This document shows, in pieces, positions 13,488 to 21,428 of a stretch of DNA of 64,000 nt. A program made the translations under genes and the position numbers. Position 1 is the first letter of the stretch; each line of letters opens with the position of its first letter. A model generated the notes under the pieces. It made no database searches. It saw nothing but the letters and a program-made list of their open reading frames with translations, and had not been told where the DNA came from. Location of the stretch: contig CAUACA010000005.1 of assembly GCA_958427355.1 (NCBI GenBank), forward strand, positions 39,017 through 103,016. Direction: 5' to 3'. The stretch is from an uncultured Collinsella sp. (GTDB lineage: Bacteria; Actinomycetota; Coriobacteriia; Coriobacteriales; Coriobacteriaceae).

Positions 13488-13518
13488 TTAGAACAAGATT
13501 GTTGCGTTGCAGCAAATG

Positions 13519-14058
13519 CTACTCGGCAGCAGCCTCAGTCTCGACCTCGGCGGTCTCGGCCTCGGCGACCTCAGCGGTCTCCTCAGCCTCAGCCTCGGCA
13601 GCGAGCTCCTCGGCGGTAACGCCAACGAGAACGACAACCTCGGCCTTGATCTCGCGGTACAGCGAGATGGCAACGGTGTGGGCACCGGCAACCTTGATGG
13701 GCTTACCGAGCTCGACGCGCTTGCGGTCGATATCCATACCGAGCTGAGCCTTGATGGCGTCAGCGATCATAGCGGCGGTAACGGAGCCAAAGAGGATGCC
13801 CTCGTCGCCGACCTTGACGTCAACGGTGACCGTCTTGCCCTCGAAGGCAGCCTTGGTCTCGTTGGCGGTAGCCAGACGGACGGCCTCGCGCTTGGCGATG
13901 TTGTTGCGACGCTCGTCAAGCTGCTTGAGGTTGCCCTTGGTGGCGGCAACAGCGAGCTTCTTGGGGAACAGGAAGTTCTCAGCGTAACCCTGAGCGACCT
14001 CTACGACGTCACCCTCGCCGCCCTTGCCCTTGATCTCATCGAGAAGAATAACCTTCAT
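13519..14058 (-). CDS. rplI: Ribosomal protein L9
   Basis: L9 is a large-subunit protein with two RNA-binding domains joined by a long helix. The N-terminal MKVILLDEIKGKGGEGDVVE and the following YAENFLFPKKLA motif are characteristic. At 179 aa it is about 30 longer than usual: the last 30 residues are an almost pure Glu/Ala/Thr/Val tail, a low-complexity acidic extension. It is the last gene of the rpsF operon. Confidence 0.96.
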   Translation of the reverse strand: MKVILLDEIKGKGGEGDVVEVAQGYAENFLFPKKLAVAATKGNLKQLDERRNNIAKREAVRLATANETKAAFEGKTVTVDVKVGDEGILFGSVTAAMIADAIKAQLGMDIDRKRVELGKPIKVAGAHTVAISLYREIKAEVVVLVGVTAEELAAEAEAEETAEVAEAETAEVETEAAAE

Positions 14059-14073
14059 GATGCGTCTCCCTTC

Positions 14074-14340
14074 TTAGCCGCGGTCGCGGTTGCCACGAGA
14101 GGAAACCACGGGGACGGTGTACGGCAGGAGAGCCATCTCGCGGGCGCGCTTGATGGCGTTGGCGATGTCATGCTGATGCTGCGTGCAAGCGCCAGTGACG
14201 CGACGAGGCTTGATCTTGCCACGGTCGGTCATGTACTTACGGAGAAGCTGAGTGTCCTTATAGTCGATGAACTCAGTGTTCTCCTTGCAGAACTGGCAGT
14301 ACTTACGACGCGGCTGACGTGCAGAAAAATCATTAGCCAT
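14074..14340 (-). CDS. rpsR: Ribosomal protein S18
   Basis: S18 binds the small-subunit platform together with S6. At 88 aa it is a normal length. It keeps the CQFC pair at its N-terminus and the core TDRGKIKPRRVTGACTQHQ followed by HDIANAIKRAREMALLPY. The ATG at 14340 replaces an earlier in-frame start 17 codons upstream that would run into the ssb-rpsR spacer. A GAAAGG site precedes it. Confidence 0.95.
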   Translation of the reverse strand: MANDFSARQPRRKYCQFCKENTEFIDYKDTQLLRKYMTDRGKIKPRRVTGACTQHQHDIANAIKRAREMALLPYTVPVVSSRGNRDRG

Positions 14341-14412
14341 GTCAAAATACCTTTCGTTTGGCAACTTCGGCGAACCGAAGCCGCCTCTCACTCAAAAATA
14401 GGTGAACAGCCC

Positions 14413-14865
14413 TTAAAACGGGATGTCCTCATCGTAGACGTCGACCGCGGGCGGCGTAGCCACCGGTGCGGCAGGACGCGGTGCGGGCGCGGGAGCTGCG
14501 GGGGCGTAACCGCCCTGATCGTAGCCACCCTGGCCACCACGGGAGCTCATAAACTCGATCTCATCGACGATGACTTCAAGCTTGCTCCGGCGCTGGCCGT
14601 CGCGCTCCCAAGAGCTGTAGCGCAGCTTGCCCTCGATCGCGACCTTGTTTCCCTTTGCCAGGAAACGGCTCACGGCCTCGGCGCGCGTGCCGAACATGGT
14701 GCAGTCGACAAAGTTGGGATAGTCCTCCCACTCGCCAGTCTGCGGGTTGCGGCGACGATCGTTCACGGCGACGCCAAAGGACAGAACCTGGGTTCCGCCG
14801 GCGGTGGCGCGCAGCTCGGGATCACGCGTGAGGTTACCGGTGATGTTCACTCGATTGATGCTCAT
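14413..14865 (-). CDS. ssb: Single-stranded DNA-binding protein
   Basis: SSB coats single-stranded DNA during replication and repair. At 150 aa it has an OB-fold (about 1-108, from MSINRVNITGNLTRDPELR), a Gly/Gln/Pro/Ala-rich disordered linker, and the conserved acidic tip DEDIPF that recruits partner proteins. It lies between rpsF and rpsR, the usual order. Confidence 0.97.
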   Translation of the reverse strand: MSINRVNITGNLTRDPELRATAGGTQVLSFGVAVNDRRRNPQTGEWEDYPNFVDCTMFGTRAEAVSRFLAKGNKVAIEGKLRYSSWERDGQRRSKLEVIVDEIEFMSSRGGQGGYDQGGYAPAAPAPAPRPAAPVATPPAVDVYDEDIPF

Positions 14866-14913
14866 AACTCACTACTTCCTCTTGGGGCACAAGCCCAGTC
14901 CAAAACGACAGTC

Positions 14914-15207
14914 TTACTCCTGGTCGTCGCGACGGACGATCATGTGGCGGACCACGGCGTCGGTGATGCGCAGGACGCGATCAAGCTCGGCGATCTGGGT
15001 AGGATCTGCGTGGAAGTTGATGAGGGTGTAGTCACCATCGGTGAGGTCGTTGATCTCGTAGGCGAGCTTGCGCTTGCCCCACTCGTCAACGGAGTCGACC
15101 TTGCCAGCGCCCTCAGCGATCGTGGTATCGATACGCTTCATAACAGCGAGACGAGTCTCGGGGTCGAGCGACGGGTCAACAAAGAACAGCAGTTCATAAG
15201 CCTTCAT
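14914..15207 (-). CDS. rpsF: Ribosomal protein S6
   Basis: S6 is a small-subunit platform protein that pairs with S18. At 97 aa the sequence MKAYELLFFVDPSLDPE and the later GKRKLAYEINDLTDGDY are typical. The ATG at 15207 has a perfect AGGAGGTG site; a start 7 codons upstream would overlap it. It is the first gene of rpsF-ssb-rpsR-rplI and has an unusually long leader. Confidence 0.96.
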   Translation of the reverse strand: MKAYELLFFVDPSLDPETRLAVMKRIDTTIAEGAGKVDSVDEWGKRKLAYEINDLTDGDYTLINFHADPTQIAELDRVLRITDAVVRHMIVRRDDQE

Positions 15208-15571
15208 ATTGTCACCTCCTCTGGGCAAATGTGGCTTCAGGTCGTGAAGGTGCGCCTGAAGCAGGAAAAGACTTGGTAATAATATCTTTCAACCTCCCAG
15301 GCTGCAAGAATGTGCAGCTACAACCTCATGACCTCCACATATGTCCATACTCACACGGCACTTCATGCGTCTTCCAACCAAATGCTGACCAAATGCTTGA
15401 CGGATCTGTGGACAAGATACGGCGCTACGGGGACAAACCAAATCGAACCGCAGGTCAGCAAGTGCAAGGCTGTGGTCGCGAAATGCATACCAGTGGTTCA
15501 CACCACCGTTCAAAGATTTTTAAAATTGCTGCCACGTCGTCTATAAATACCTATTTTGAACAATTTGTCAC
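15208..15571 (-). promoter_or_regulatory. Long rpsF leader and candidate promoter
   Basis: No gene is supported here. A plausible promoter reads GTGACA (15566-15571) - 16 bp - TATTTA (15544-15549) leftward, giving a leader of roughly 330 bases. The leader contains a perfect 8-bp stem (15234-15241 / 15255-15262) just upstream of the ribosome site, a small GCTGCA / TGCAGC hairpin (15301-15318), and CTGGG / CCCAG segments that could enclose the first stem. S6:S18 is known to autoregulate through leader RNA in many bacteria, but I could not see the CCG bulge expected of that motif. Confidence 0.4.
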
Positions 15572-15657
15572 ATGCAGCCATGCTGGTCAGAGCCCGTTTT
15601 TGGCCTCCGAGATCCCGTCACGAAGCCAAGCGTTTCAAAAAATGCCAACTTTTCTGT

Positions 15658-15685
15658 TTGCACTTTGCGATTCCTCGTGTATACT
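15658..15685 (+). promoter_or_regulatory. Promoter for the tRNA-Ser pair
   Basis: TTGCAC (15658-15663) and TATACT (15680-15685) are spaced by 16 bp, ending 16 bases before the first tRNA-Ser. Confidence 0.65.
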
Positions 15686-15701
15686 GACTTTCGCATTTAA
15701 C

Positions 15702-15792
15702 GGAGAGTTGTCCGAGTGGCCGAAGGAGCACGATTGGAAATCGTGTAGGCGTCAAAAGCGTCTCCAGGGTTCAAATCCCTGACTCTCCGCCA
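15702..15792 (+). tRNA. tRNA-Ser(GGA)
   Basis: The cloverleaf is complete, with acceptor GGAGAGT / ACTCTCC, a long serine-type variable arm, anticodon GGA in the loop TTGGAAA and an encoded CCA. Discriminator is G, as expected for serine. Confidence 0.97.
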
Positions 15793-15801
15793 GTTAATTC
15801 C

Positions 15802-15831
15802 AAAGCAGGCCTTCGAGCCTGCTTTGTTTTT
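15802..15831 (+). terminator. Terminator after tRNA-Ser(GGA)
   Basis: A perfect 9-bp stem (15802-15810 / 15817-15825) with loop CTTCGA is followed by GTTTTT. Confidence 0.9.
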
Positions 15832-15840
15832 ACCCCACGC

Positions 15841-15931
15841 GGAGGGGTGGCAGAGTGGTTGAATGCGGCGGTCTCGAAAACCGTTTGGCCTGTATAAGGT
15901 CACGAGGGTTCGAATCCCTCCTCCTCCGCCA
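15841..15931 (+). tRNA. tRNA-Ser(CGA)
   Basis: The acceptor GGAGGGG pairs with CTCCTCC (one G-U). The loop CTCGAAA gives anticodon CGA. It has a long variable arm and an encoded CCA. Confidence 0.97.
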
Positions 15932-15942
15932 TTTTGCTTGAG

Positions 15943-15969
15943 AAAGCTCCCGGGAATGGGAGCTTTTTT
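15943..15969 (+). terminator. Terminator after tRNA-Ser(CGA)
   Basis: The stem AAAGCTCCC / GGGAGCTTT around a six-base loop ends in a six-T run. Confidence 0.9.
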
Positions 15970-16004
15970 GTTATCGGATCCCCTCTCGGCCGCACATCCC
16001 AACC

Positions 16005-16082
16005 AAACATGTACGTCACCCTCCAAAAACGACATTTTTTGACATCTTTGAAGGCTGACGTACACGTTTGGATTGAGCTCAC
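16005..16082. repeat. Left copy of the 78-bp inverted repeat
   Basis: It is the reverse complement of 17193-17270 with 3 mismatches in 78. Its outer 60 bases form a hairpin with about 20-bp arms (AAACATGTACGTCA at one end, TGACGTACACGTTT at the other). The inner end GGATTGAGCTCAC faces the gene. It ends 10 bases past the stop codon of the enclosed gene. No T-run follows, so it is not a standard terminator. Confidence 0.9.
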
Positions 16083-16092
16083 GGGAGTGGCA

Positions 16093-17100
16093 CTATTCGG
16101 AAGGCGCCTCCTCGTCTCGCATGCCTTTCCAGTTACGGATAAGTGCCTTGCGTAGTTCGTTTTGCTTTCGCTGGTACCCGGTGTCGGTACAGCGAGGCAT
16201 GCCGAGTGCTTCGCGAATGTTGTTCATGGCGCGGTGAAAGGCGAGCTGGCTACCGAACTGAGCCGAAGTGAGCGTAACGATTCGATATCCCATTTGGGAG
16301 AGAACGGCCTCTCGCTCCGCATCTGCCCCCTTGCGCTCGAACTCATCGTGAAAGCCGCCCTTATATTCGATACCGAGCTCCCTGCGCTTGTAGGTAACGA
16401 GCGCATCGATTTTGAGTGTTCGAGCTTTGGCGCAATGCCAGAGACGTTGAGGGATCTCGAGCGGTTTGTTGAGTTCGATACCTCGGATGCCAACGCCGCC
16501 TTCGCTTGTTGGGAGCGAGAGGGCGATTGCCGAAGCGGTCTCCATAGGCGAGGCCGAGTGATCGTAGATGTGTCTGAGCGCGAGCCGTGCACGTGTGGCA
16601 CCGGGTTTGCCGGGGTGCCGATCGAGCAGTTCGGTTATTTCATCCTTGGAGGTGGTGGCCGGTTGCTCGGTATAAGGGTCGGCGGGATTGAGCCCCATGC
16701 GATAATCGCCGCAAACTTCATAGCCATATTCGAGGTATTCGATCCCATCCATCCACTCGGCAGCGAGCACGAAGGTGAAGGCTTCGTCAGTGATGAAAAT
16801 TCCGGGCGTCAACTCGTCAATATGCTCGTAGGGAAGATTTTGTCCAAGAATGTGGCAAATGACGCCTTTGGTGCGAATTCGCTCGAATTCGAATACAACC
16901 GAGATATCGATAGTCTTGAGCATATCGGACGGAATGCCGCAGTCGGTAAGGGCCTGTCGTATGCGCGCAACGCGTTGCTGGGTGGAGATGCCTCGTGCGC
17001 CTATCTGGTAGTCGTGCCGCGCAAGAGATTGAACCAAATTCTGGGGCACATGATGGACAAGCCATGCGGTTTTATGCGAAATGAGAACAGGAGTATCCAT
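16093..17100 (-). CDS. PD-(D/E)XK endonuclease-like protein (AbiEi/DUF559-like)
   Basis: The protein is 335 aa with two parts. The N-terminal half (about 1-150) starts VLISHKTAWLVHH and resembles the leading region of AbiEi-like proteins. The C-terminal half has SPMETASAIALSLP (Glu187), then IDALVTYKRRELGIEYKG, giving Asp232 and Glu245-x-Lys247, the PD-(D/E)XK catalytic pattern, and AEREAVLSQMGYRIVTLT, as in DUF559/Vsr-type nucleases. Active-site residues look intact. The ATG at 17100 has GAGAGG six bases before it. The gene is framed by inverted 78-bp repeats beside tRNA genes, which suggests a mobile cassette; a defence or DNA-processing role is inference. Confidence 0.8.
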   Translation of the reverse strand: MDTPVLISHKTAWLVHHVPQNLVQSLARHDYQIGARGISTQQRVARIRQALTDCGIPSDMLKTIDISVVFEFERIRTKGVICHILGQNLPYEHIDELTPGIFITDEAFTFVLAAEWMDGIEYLEYGYEVCGDYRMGLNPADPYTEQPATTSKDEITELLDRHPGKPGATRARLALRHIYDHSASPMETASAIALSLPTSEGGVGIRGIELNKPLEIPQRLWHCAKARTLKIDALVTYKRRELGIEYKGGFHDEFERKGADAEREAVLSQMGYRIVTLTSAQFGSQLAFHRAMNNIREALGMPRCTDTGYQRKQNELRKALIRNWKGMRDEEAPSE

Positions 17101-17167
17101 TGAGGGCCTCTCGCTCTGAGCCGGTATCCAACTCTTATGTCCGTTGAAGTGGGGGAATATACCGGAT

Positions 17168-17185
17168 GTGAGTAAATTAACTCAC
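17168..17185. promoter_or_regulatory. Palindrome upstream of the nuclease-like gene
   Basis: GTGAGT-N6-ACTCAC with a central AATT is near-perfectly symmetric and lies 68-85 bases upstream of the start codon, inside the right repeat. It could be an operator, perhaps for autoregulation by the N-terminal half of the protein. The rest of 17,101-17,404 holds only the right repeat and the region upstream of the next gene. Confidence 0.4.
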
Positions 17186-17192
17186 TCATGCT

Positions 17193-17270
17193 GTGAGCTC
17201 AATCCAAACATGTACGTCAGCCTCCGAAGATGTCAAAAAATGTCGTTTTTGGAGGGTGACGTACATGTTT
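17193..17270. repeat. Right copy of the 78-bp inverted repeat
   Basis: It is the mirror copy of 16005-16082 (75 of 78 identical). Arms of 20 bp within it pair with one mismatch, so this copy is itself a near-perfect hairpin with GTCAAAAAATGTC in the loop. A fragment AACATGTAC recurs at about 17353. Confidence 0.9.
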
Positions 17271-17404
17271 TGGATCCCTGGCATTCCAGCAGCGCCACGC
17301 CCGCGCCCAGTCCCGACCGTTTGCCGAGCAATAGGGTCGCAATCGGCGCCGAACATGTACTATGTACGGGCATTGTCTAAACCCGTAACTCAAAGGACCC
17401 CATC

Positions 17405-18094
17405 TTGCCCGTTGCCGCCGCTATGATCGTTACCGCACACGCCTCGGATGCCATGGTTGCCATCCCGTTTTGGCTCGAGATGTTCGCCGTCGTCGCGGCA
17501 TCGATCTCGGGCGTGTTGGTCGCACGCGAGCACAAACTCGACCTGGTGGGCGCCGTCGCGCTCGCCGTGGTCTGTGGACTGGGCGGCGGTCTTTTGCGCG
17601 ATATGACGCTGCAGGTGGGCAACGTCTACATCCTCAACCAACCGATGGCGCTCCCGCTCTCCATCGCCACCGCGGCCATCATCTACATCTTCCCGGCAAT
17701 CGTCGACAAGCCCGAAAAGCTCATTCCCCTGCTCGATATCATCTCGGTGGGTATTTATGCGGCAACCGGCGCAGACAAGGCGCTGGTCTACGGCTTTGCG
17801 CCGGCGGTGTGCATCATGATGGGCTTTTTTACCGCGGTAGGCGGCGGCATGCTGCGAGATGGTTTTATGGGTGTGGTGCCGGGTATCTTCCAGCGCACCA
17901 ACTTCTATGCCATCGCGGCCATCGCCGGATCGGCAAGCTATGTGTGTCTCGTTATGAGCGGCATCATGAGCAATGTCGCCGCACTGGTCGTATGTGTCGC
18001 GGTGACCATGGGTCTGCGCTGGCTCTCGCTGCGCTTTGACATCAAAAGCCCCACCGAAGAAGACATCGCGCGCTTCTTGCATCGCAAAAAATAG
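17405..18094 (+). CDS. TRIC/UPF0126 family membrane protein
   Basis: The protein is 229 aa with about seven hydrophobic helices, arranged as a duplicated three-helix unit. The repeated glycine motif GLGGGLLRD (about residue 60) and VGGGMLRD (about 145) is the hallmark of the UPF0126/TRIC-like family, proposed cation channels or glycine transporters. The best start is a TTG at 17405 with AAAGGA seven bases upstream; an ATG 6 codons later is the alternative. It is probably monocistronic. Confidence 0.85.
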   Translation: MPVAAAMIVTAHASDAMVAIPFWLEMFAVVAASISGVLVAREHKLDLVGAVALAVVCGLGGGLLRDMTLQVGNVYILNQPMALPLSIATAAIIYIFPAIVDKPEKLIPLLDIISVGIYAATGADKALVYGFAPAVCIMMGFFTAVGGGMLRDGFMGVVPGIFQRTNFYAIAAIAGSASYVCLVMSGIMSNVAALVVCVAVTMGLRWLSLRFDIKSPTEEDIARFLHRKK

Positions 18095-18162
18095 CTAGCG
18101 CGGACTCGTCCCCGAAATGCAACTGAGAGGTTCTTTTAGAGCGCCCGCGCGTTGGGTACCCT

Positions 18163-18187
18163 GTTAGATACATGTCGAGTATCTAAC
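18163..18187 (+). promoter_or_regulatory. 9-bp inverted repeat abutting a ribosome site
   Basis: GTTAGATAC and GTATCTAAC are perfect complements around a 7-base spacer, ending exactly where the GAAGGA ribosome site of the next gene begins. It could be a repressor operator or a 5'-UTR hairpin that limits ribosome access. Confidence 0.5.
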
Positions 18188-18199
18188 GAAGGATTCACT

Positions 18200-19345
18200 A
18201 TGCCTTGCAACCTAGAACCGTCGTCCCGGCGCCGTAAAGCGCAGGCCCGCATCGCCCTCCTATTCGCACTGATCGCGCTTGCGCTGACCGTACTTCCCAC
18301 GACGTCGTTCGCCGGTACAGACACCGCGGGCAACGTGCTCGCAACCGAGGTTGACTCAAATCCGTCCGGCGTCGAGGGCGACCTGTACTGGGCCGGCCAA
18401 AGCCTTAACCTAGACGACGCTTCCATCGGCCGCGATATTATCGCGGCGGGCGAGAGCCTGTCGATTCGCGACTGCACTGCAGGCGGCGCCATTCGCCTGG
18501 CGGCGCGCACCATCGATATCTCAAAAACCGCAATTGATGGAAGCGTAACGGTAGCTGGCCAGCACGTTGTGCTCAACACTGGTAGCACCGCTAACTGTTT
18601 TTACGCGATGGGTGAGACTGTTGCCCTACGAGGCTCCGCCAGGTCGGCAGCGCTTGCGGGCAACACGGTGACCATCGATGGCACCGTCGAGGGCGATGTC
18701 GAGGTTTGGGCCGACAAGCTCATCCTGGGCAAGAACGCCCACATCACCGGCACCGTGAACGCACACGTCTCCGAGGACCCTGAGCGCGCCGCGGGAGCCG
18801 AGGTCGGCGCGCTCAAGATCGACCGCACCGAAAACGAGGATACTTCCACCGTTAACGATGTCATCGGCGGCACCGTCGCCGCGGCGCTTTCCACCTGCTT
18901 TGTCGCCCTGCTACTCGAGCTCGTCTTTCCGCGCGCGACCGCCAGCGCCGCCGGCATGCTCCACCAGCGCCCCACGCCCCTGTGGGTGAGCGGTCTTCTG
19001 GGCACGATTGCTATCGTCCCCGCCGTCCTACTGCTGATTATCTCCATCGCTGGTCTATCGCTTGCCGGAGCCCTCATGTGCGGCGTTATCGGCATCGCAT
19101 TGGTGTCGAACGCCTTTGCGGGGTGCGCGATCGCCCGCATGGTCGGACACAGCCAAAACCGCTACGCCATGGCAGCCGTGGGTGGCATCGCCGCAGGCGC
19201 CCTCACAGGGCTTCCCCTCGTAGGCGGCTTCATCAGCGGCGTGGCCCTTGTCTTTATGCTCGGCTACATCATCCAGATCATCTGGCGCAACGCCCGCCTC
19301 AAGCCGCAGCAGCCGACTAACACGCCGGGACTCCCCACCGCTTAG
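18200..19345 (+). CDS. Membrane protein with bactofilin-like beta-helix domain
   Basis: The protein is 381 aa. A signal peptide (about 1-40: Arg-rich, LLFALIALALTVLPTTSFAG) precedes a domain of about 170 residues with repeating short hydrophobic strands (GDLYWAGQSLNLDDASIGRD and similar), like polymer-forming bactofilin/DUF8173 repeats. Four hydrophobic helices follow (about 225-365), then a short tail. This suggests an extracytoplasmic beta-helix anchored in the membrane. The ATG at 18200 has GAAGGA six bases before it; an earlier in-frame start would span the upstream palindrome. Function is unknown. Confidence 0.82.
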   Translation: MPCNLEPSSRRRKAQARIALLFALIALALTVLPTTSFAGTDTAGNVLATEVDSNPSGVEGDLYWAGQSLNLDDASIGRDIIAAGESLSIRDCTAGGAIRLAARTIDISKTAIDGSVTVAGQHVVLNTGSTANCFYAMGETVALRGSARSAALAGNTVTIDGTVEGDVEVWADKLILGKNAHITGTVNAHVSEDPERAAGAEVGALKIDRTENEDTSTVNDVIGGTVAAALSTCFVALLLELVFPRATASAAGMLHQRPTPLWVSGLLGTIAIVPAVLLLIISIAGLSLAGALMCGVIGIALVSNAFAGCAIARMVGHSQNRYAMAAVGGIAAGALTGLPLVGGFISGVALVFMLGYIIQIIWRNARLKPQQPTNTPGLPTA

Positions 19346-19352
19346 CAGCTAA

Positions 19353-19385
19353 CCGCCACAAAGATGCCAAGCACCTTTGTGGCGG
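19353..19385 (+). terminator. Hairpin after the bactofilin-like gene
   Basis: A perfect 11-bp stem (CCGCCACAAAG / CTTTGTGGCGG) begins 8 bases beyond the stop. There is no T-run, so it is a weak terminator candidate. Confidence 0.5.
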
Positions 19386-19410
19386 CGCAAACGAACCTGC
19401 CCCCTGCACC

Positions 19411-19448
19411 AAAAAGGGCACCGACCATTGCGGTCGGCGCCCTTTCTT
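19411..19448 (-). terminator. typA terminator
   Basis: The stem 19413-19426 / 19432-19445 (one mismatch) is followed leftward by TTTTT. It may also act rightward (CCCTTTCTTG). Confidence 0.8.
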
Positions 19449-19472
19449 GTTAATCGCTATAAAGCTCAGCGC

Positions 19473-21311
19473 TTATTTGTTGACCTGGCCGGCGCGGACG
19501 GCTGCCTTCTTGCGGTCGGTGGCGTTGAGCAGACGCTTGCGCAGGCGGATGTTCTTGGGAGTGATCTCGACCAGCTCGTCATCGGCGATGTACTCCAGCG
19601 CCTCCTCCAGCGAGAAGGTGCGGGGCGGCACCAGCTGAACGGAGATATCGGAGGTCGAGGAACGCTGGTTGCCCAGGTTCTTGGTACGCGCGATGTTGAC
19701 GACCATGTCGCCGGCCTTGCTGCGCTCGCCCACGATCATGCCCTCATAGCACTCGGTGCCCGGCTCAACAAACAGCTGGCCGCGCTCCTGCAGCGTACCC
19801 AGAGCATAGGCAACGGCCTTCTCGGTGGTCATAGAGATCATGGCGCCGTTCTGACGGTTGCCGATCTCGCCGGCGTAAGGACCATACTCCAGGAAGGTGT
19901 GGTAGAACACGCCCTCGCCGTGGGTGACGTTCATGATGCGGTTCTTAAGACCCATGATGCCGCGGGTCGGGATCTTAAACTCGAGGTGCGTCACGATGCC
20001 CGAGGTGTCCATGCTCGTCATGATGCCGCCGGAGGTACCGAAGACCTCAACGACCTTGCCCGAGTACTCGTCCGGGCACTCGACGACGGCCTGCTCGACA
20101 GGCTCCATCTTGTTGCCGTTCTCGTCCTTCTTAAACAGAACGCGGGGACGGCCGACCTGGAACTCAAAGCCCTCGCGGCGCATGGACTCCATCAGGACGG
20201 ACAGGTGCAGGATGCCGCGGCCCGAGACCTCGACGCCGCTCTTGTCCTCGAGCTCCTCGATCTTCATGGTCACGTTGTTCTCGGCCTCGTTGAACAGGCG
20301 CTCCTTAAGCTGACGGGCGCCCACGATGTCGCCATCGCGGCCGACGAGCGGGGAGGTCGAGGCCTCAAAGACGATGGACAGGGTCGGCGGGTCGATCTCG
20401 ATGGGCTCGAGCTCGACGGGGTTCTCGGGGTCGGTGTAAACATCGCCGATATCGGTGCGGTCAATACCCACGACAGCAGCGATATCGCCGGCGCCGACTT
20501 CCTGGCACTCGGTACGGCCCAGGTAGTCGAAGGTAAAGAGCTGCTTGACGGTAGCGGTGGCACTGGAGCCATCGTTCTTCACAACCAAGATCTGGTCGCC
20601 CTGGTGGATGGTGCCGGAGTACACGCGGCCGATACCGATACGGCCAACGAAGTTGGAGTGGTCGATAGTCACGCACTGCATGGCCAGCGGGGCGTTCTCG
20701 TCAACCTCGGGCGCGGGCATGTCGTCGATGATCATGTCGAGCAGCGGATACATGTCCATGTTGCCGTCGTTGGGGTCAAGGCGGGCAAAGCCATTCATGG
20801 CGCTAGCGTAGACCACGTGCTCCATGGCGAACTCAAGCTGGTCGTCGGTGGCGCCCAGGTCGGCCATGAGGTCCAGGCAGTCGTTGTAGGCCTTCTCGGG
20901 GTTAGCACCCGGACGGTCGATCTTGTTGATGACGATCATGATTTTAAGGCCGGTGTCGATAGCGTGACGCAGCACGAAGCGGGTCTGGGGCATGGGGCCC
21001 TCAAAAGCGTCGACCAGCAGCAGGGCGCCGTCGGCCATACGCAGCACGCGCTCGACCTCGCCACCAAAGTCGGCGTGGCCCGGGGTGTCGATGACGTTGA
21101 TCTTAACGTCCTTGTACTCGATAGAGATGTTCTTGGCGAGAATCGTAATGCCGCGCTCACGCTCCTGGTCGTTGGAATCCAGGACGCGGTCCTCGACCTG
21201 CTGGTTGGCACGGAAGGCGTCCGTGGCACGCAGGAGCTTGTCGACCATCGTCGTCTTGCCGTGGTCGACGTGAGCGATGATGGCGATGTTCCTCAGATTG
21301 TCTACGCGCAT
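19473..21311 (-). CDS. typA: Translational GTPase TypA/BipA
   Basis: This ribosome-binding GTPase of the EF-G family is involved in stress response and 50S assembly. At 612 aa it is a standard length. The G domain carries AHVDHGKTT (G1), the DTPGHADF (G3) and NKIDR (G4) motifs. Domains II, III and V follow, then the TypA-specific C-terminal domain (TPKNIRLRKRLLNATDRKKA). The ATG at 21311 has GGGGAA upstream. Confidence 0.96.
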   Translation of the reverse strand: MRVDNLRNIAIIAHVDHGKTTMVDKLLRATDAFRANQQVEDRVLDSNDQERERGITILAKNISIEYKDVKINVIDTPGHADFGGEVERVLRMADGALLLVDAFEGPMPQTRFVLRHAIDTGLKIMIVINKIDRPGANPEKAYNDCLDLMADLGATDDQLEFAMEHVVYASAMNGFARLDPNDGNMDMYPLLDMIIDDMPAPEVDENAPLAMQCVTIDHSNFVGRIGIGRVYSGTIHQGDQILVVKNDGSSATATVKQLFTFDYLGRTECQEVGAGDIAAVVGIDRTDIGDVYTDPENPVELEPIEIDPPTLSIVFEASTSPLVGRDGDIVGARQLKERLFNEAENNVTMKIEELEDKSGVEVSGRGILHLSVLMESMRREGFEFQVGRPRVLFKKDENGNKMEPVEQAVVECPDEYSGKVVEVFGTSGGIMTSMDTSGIVTHLEFKIPTRGIMGLKNRIMNVTHGEGVFYHTFLEYGPYAGEIGNRQNGAMISMTTEKAVAYALGTLQERGQLFVEPGTECYEGMIVGERSKAGDMVVNIARTKNLGNQRSSTSDISVQLVPPRTFSLEEALEYIADDELVEITPKNIRLRKRLLNATDRKKAAVRAGQVNK

Positions 21312-21428
21312 GTAGTTCCCCTATCTTCTATCTATATACAACCGGCACGCGTATGCGACCCACCCAGCAATGCAACGCTCGGCGGGAATATTGAGCCTTT
21401 TACCGAAAACTCGTTTATTTTAGCGATT

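Noticed and set aside
13507..15279. 590-residue open frame antisense to rplI-rpsR-ssb-rpsF
   Set aside because: It spans four well-supported ribosomal and SSB genes on the other strand and has no coherent domain.
16005..16082. Left 78-bp repeat read as an ordinary transcription terminator
   Set aside because: No T-run follows the stem in either direction, and an inverted copy lies upstream of the same gene, which a terminator would not explain.
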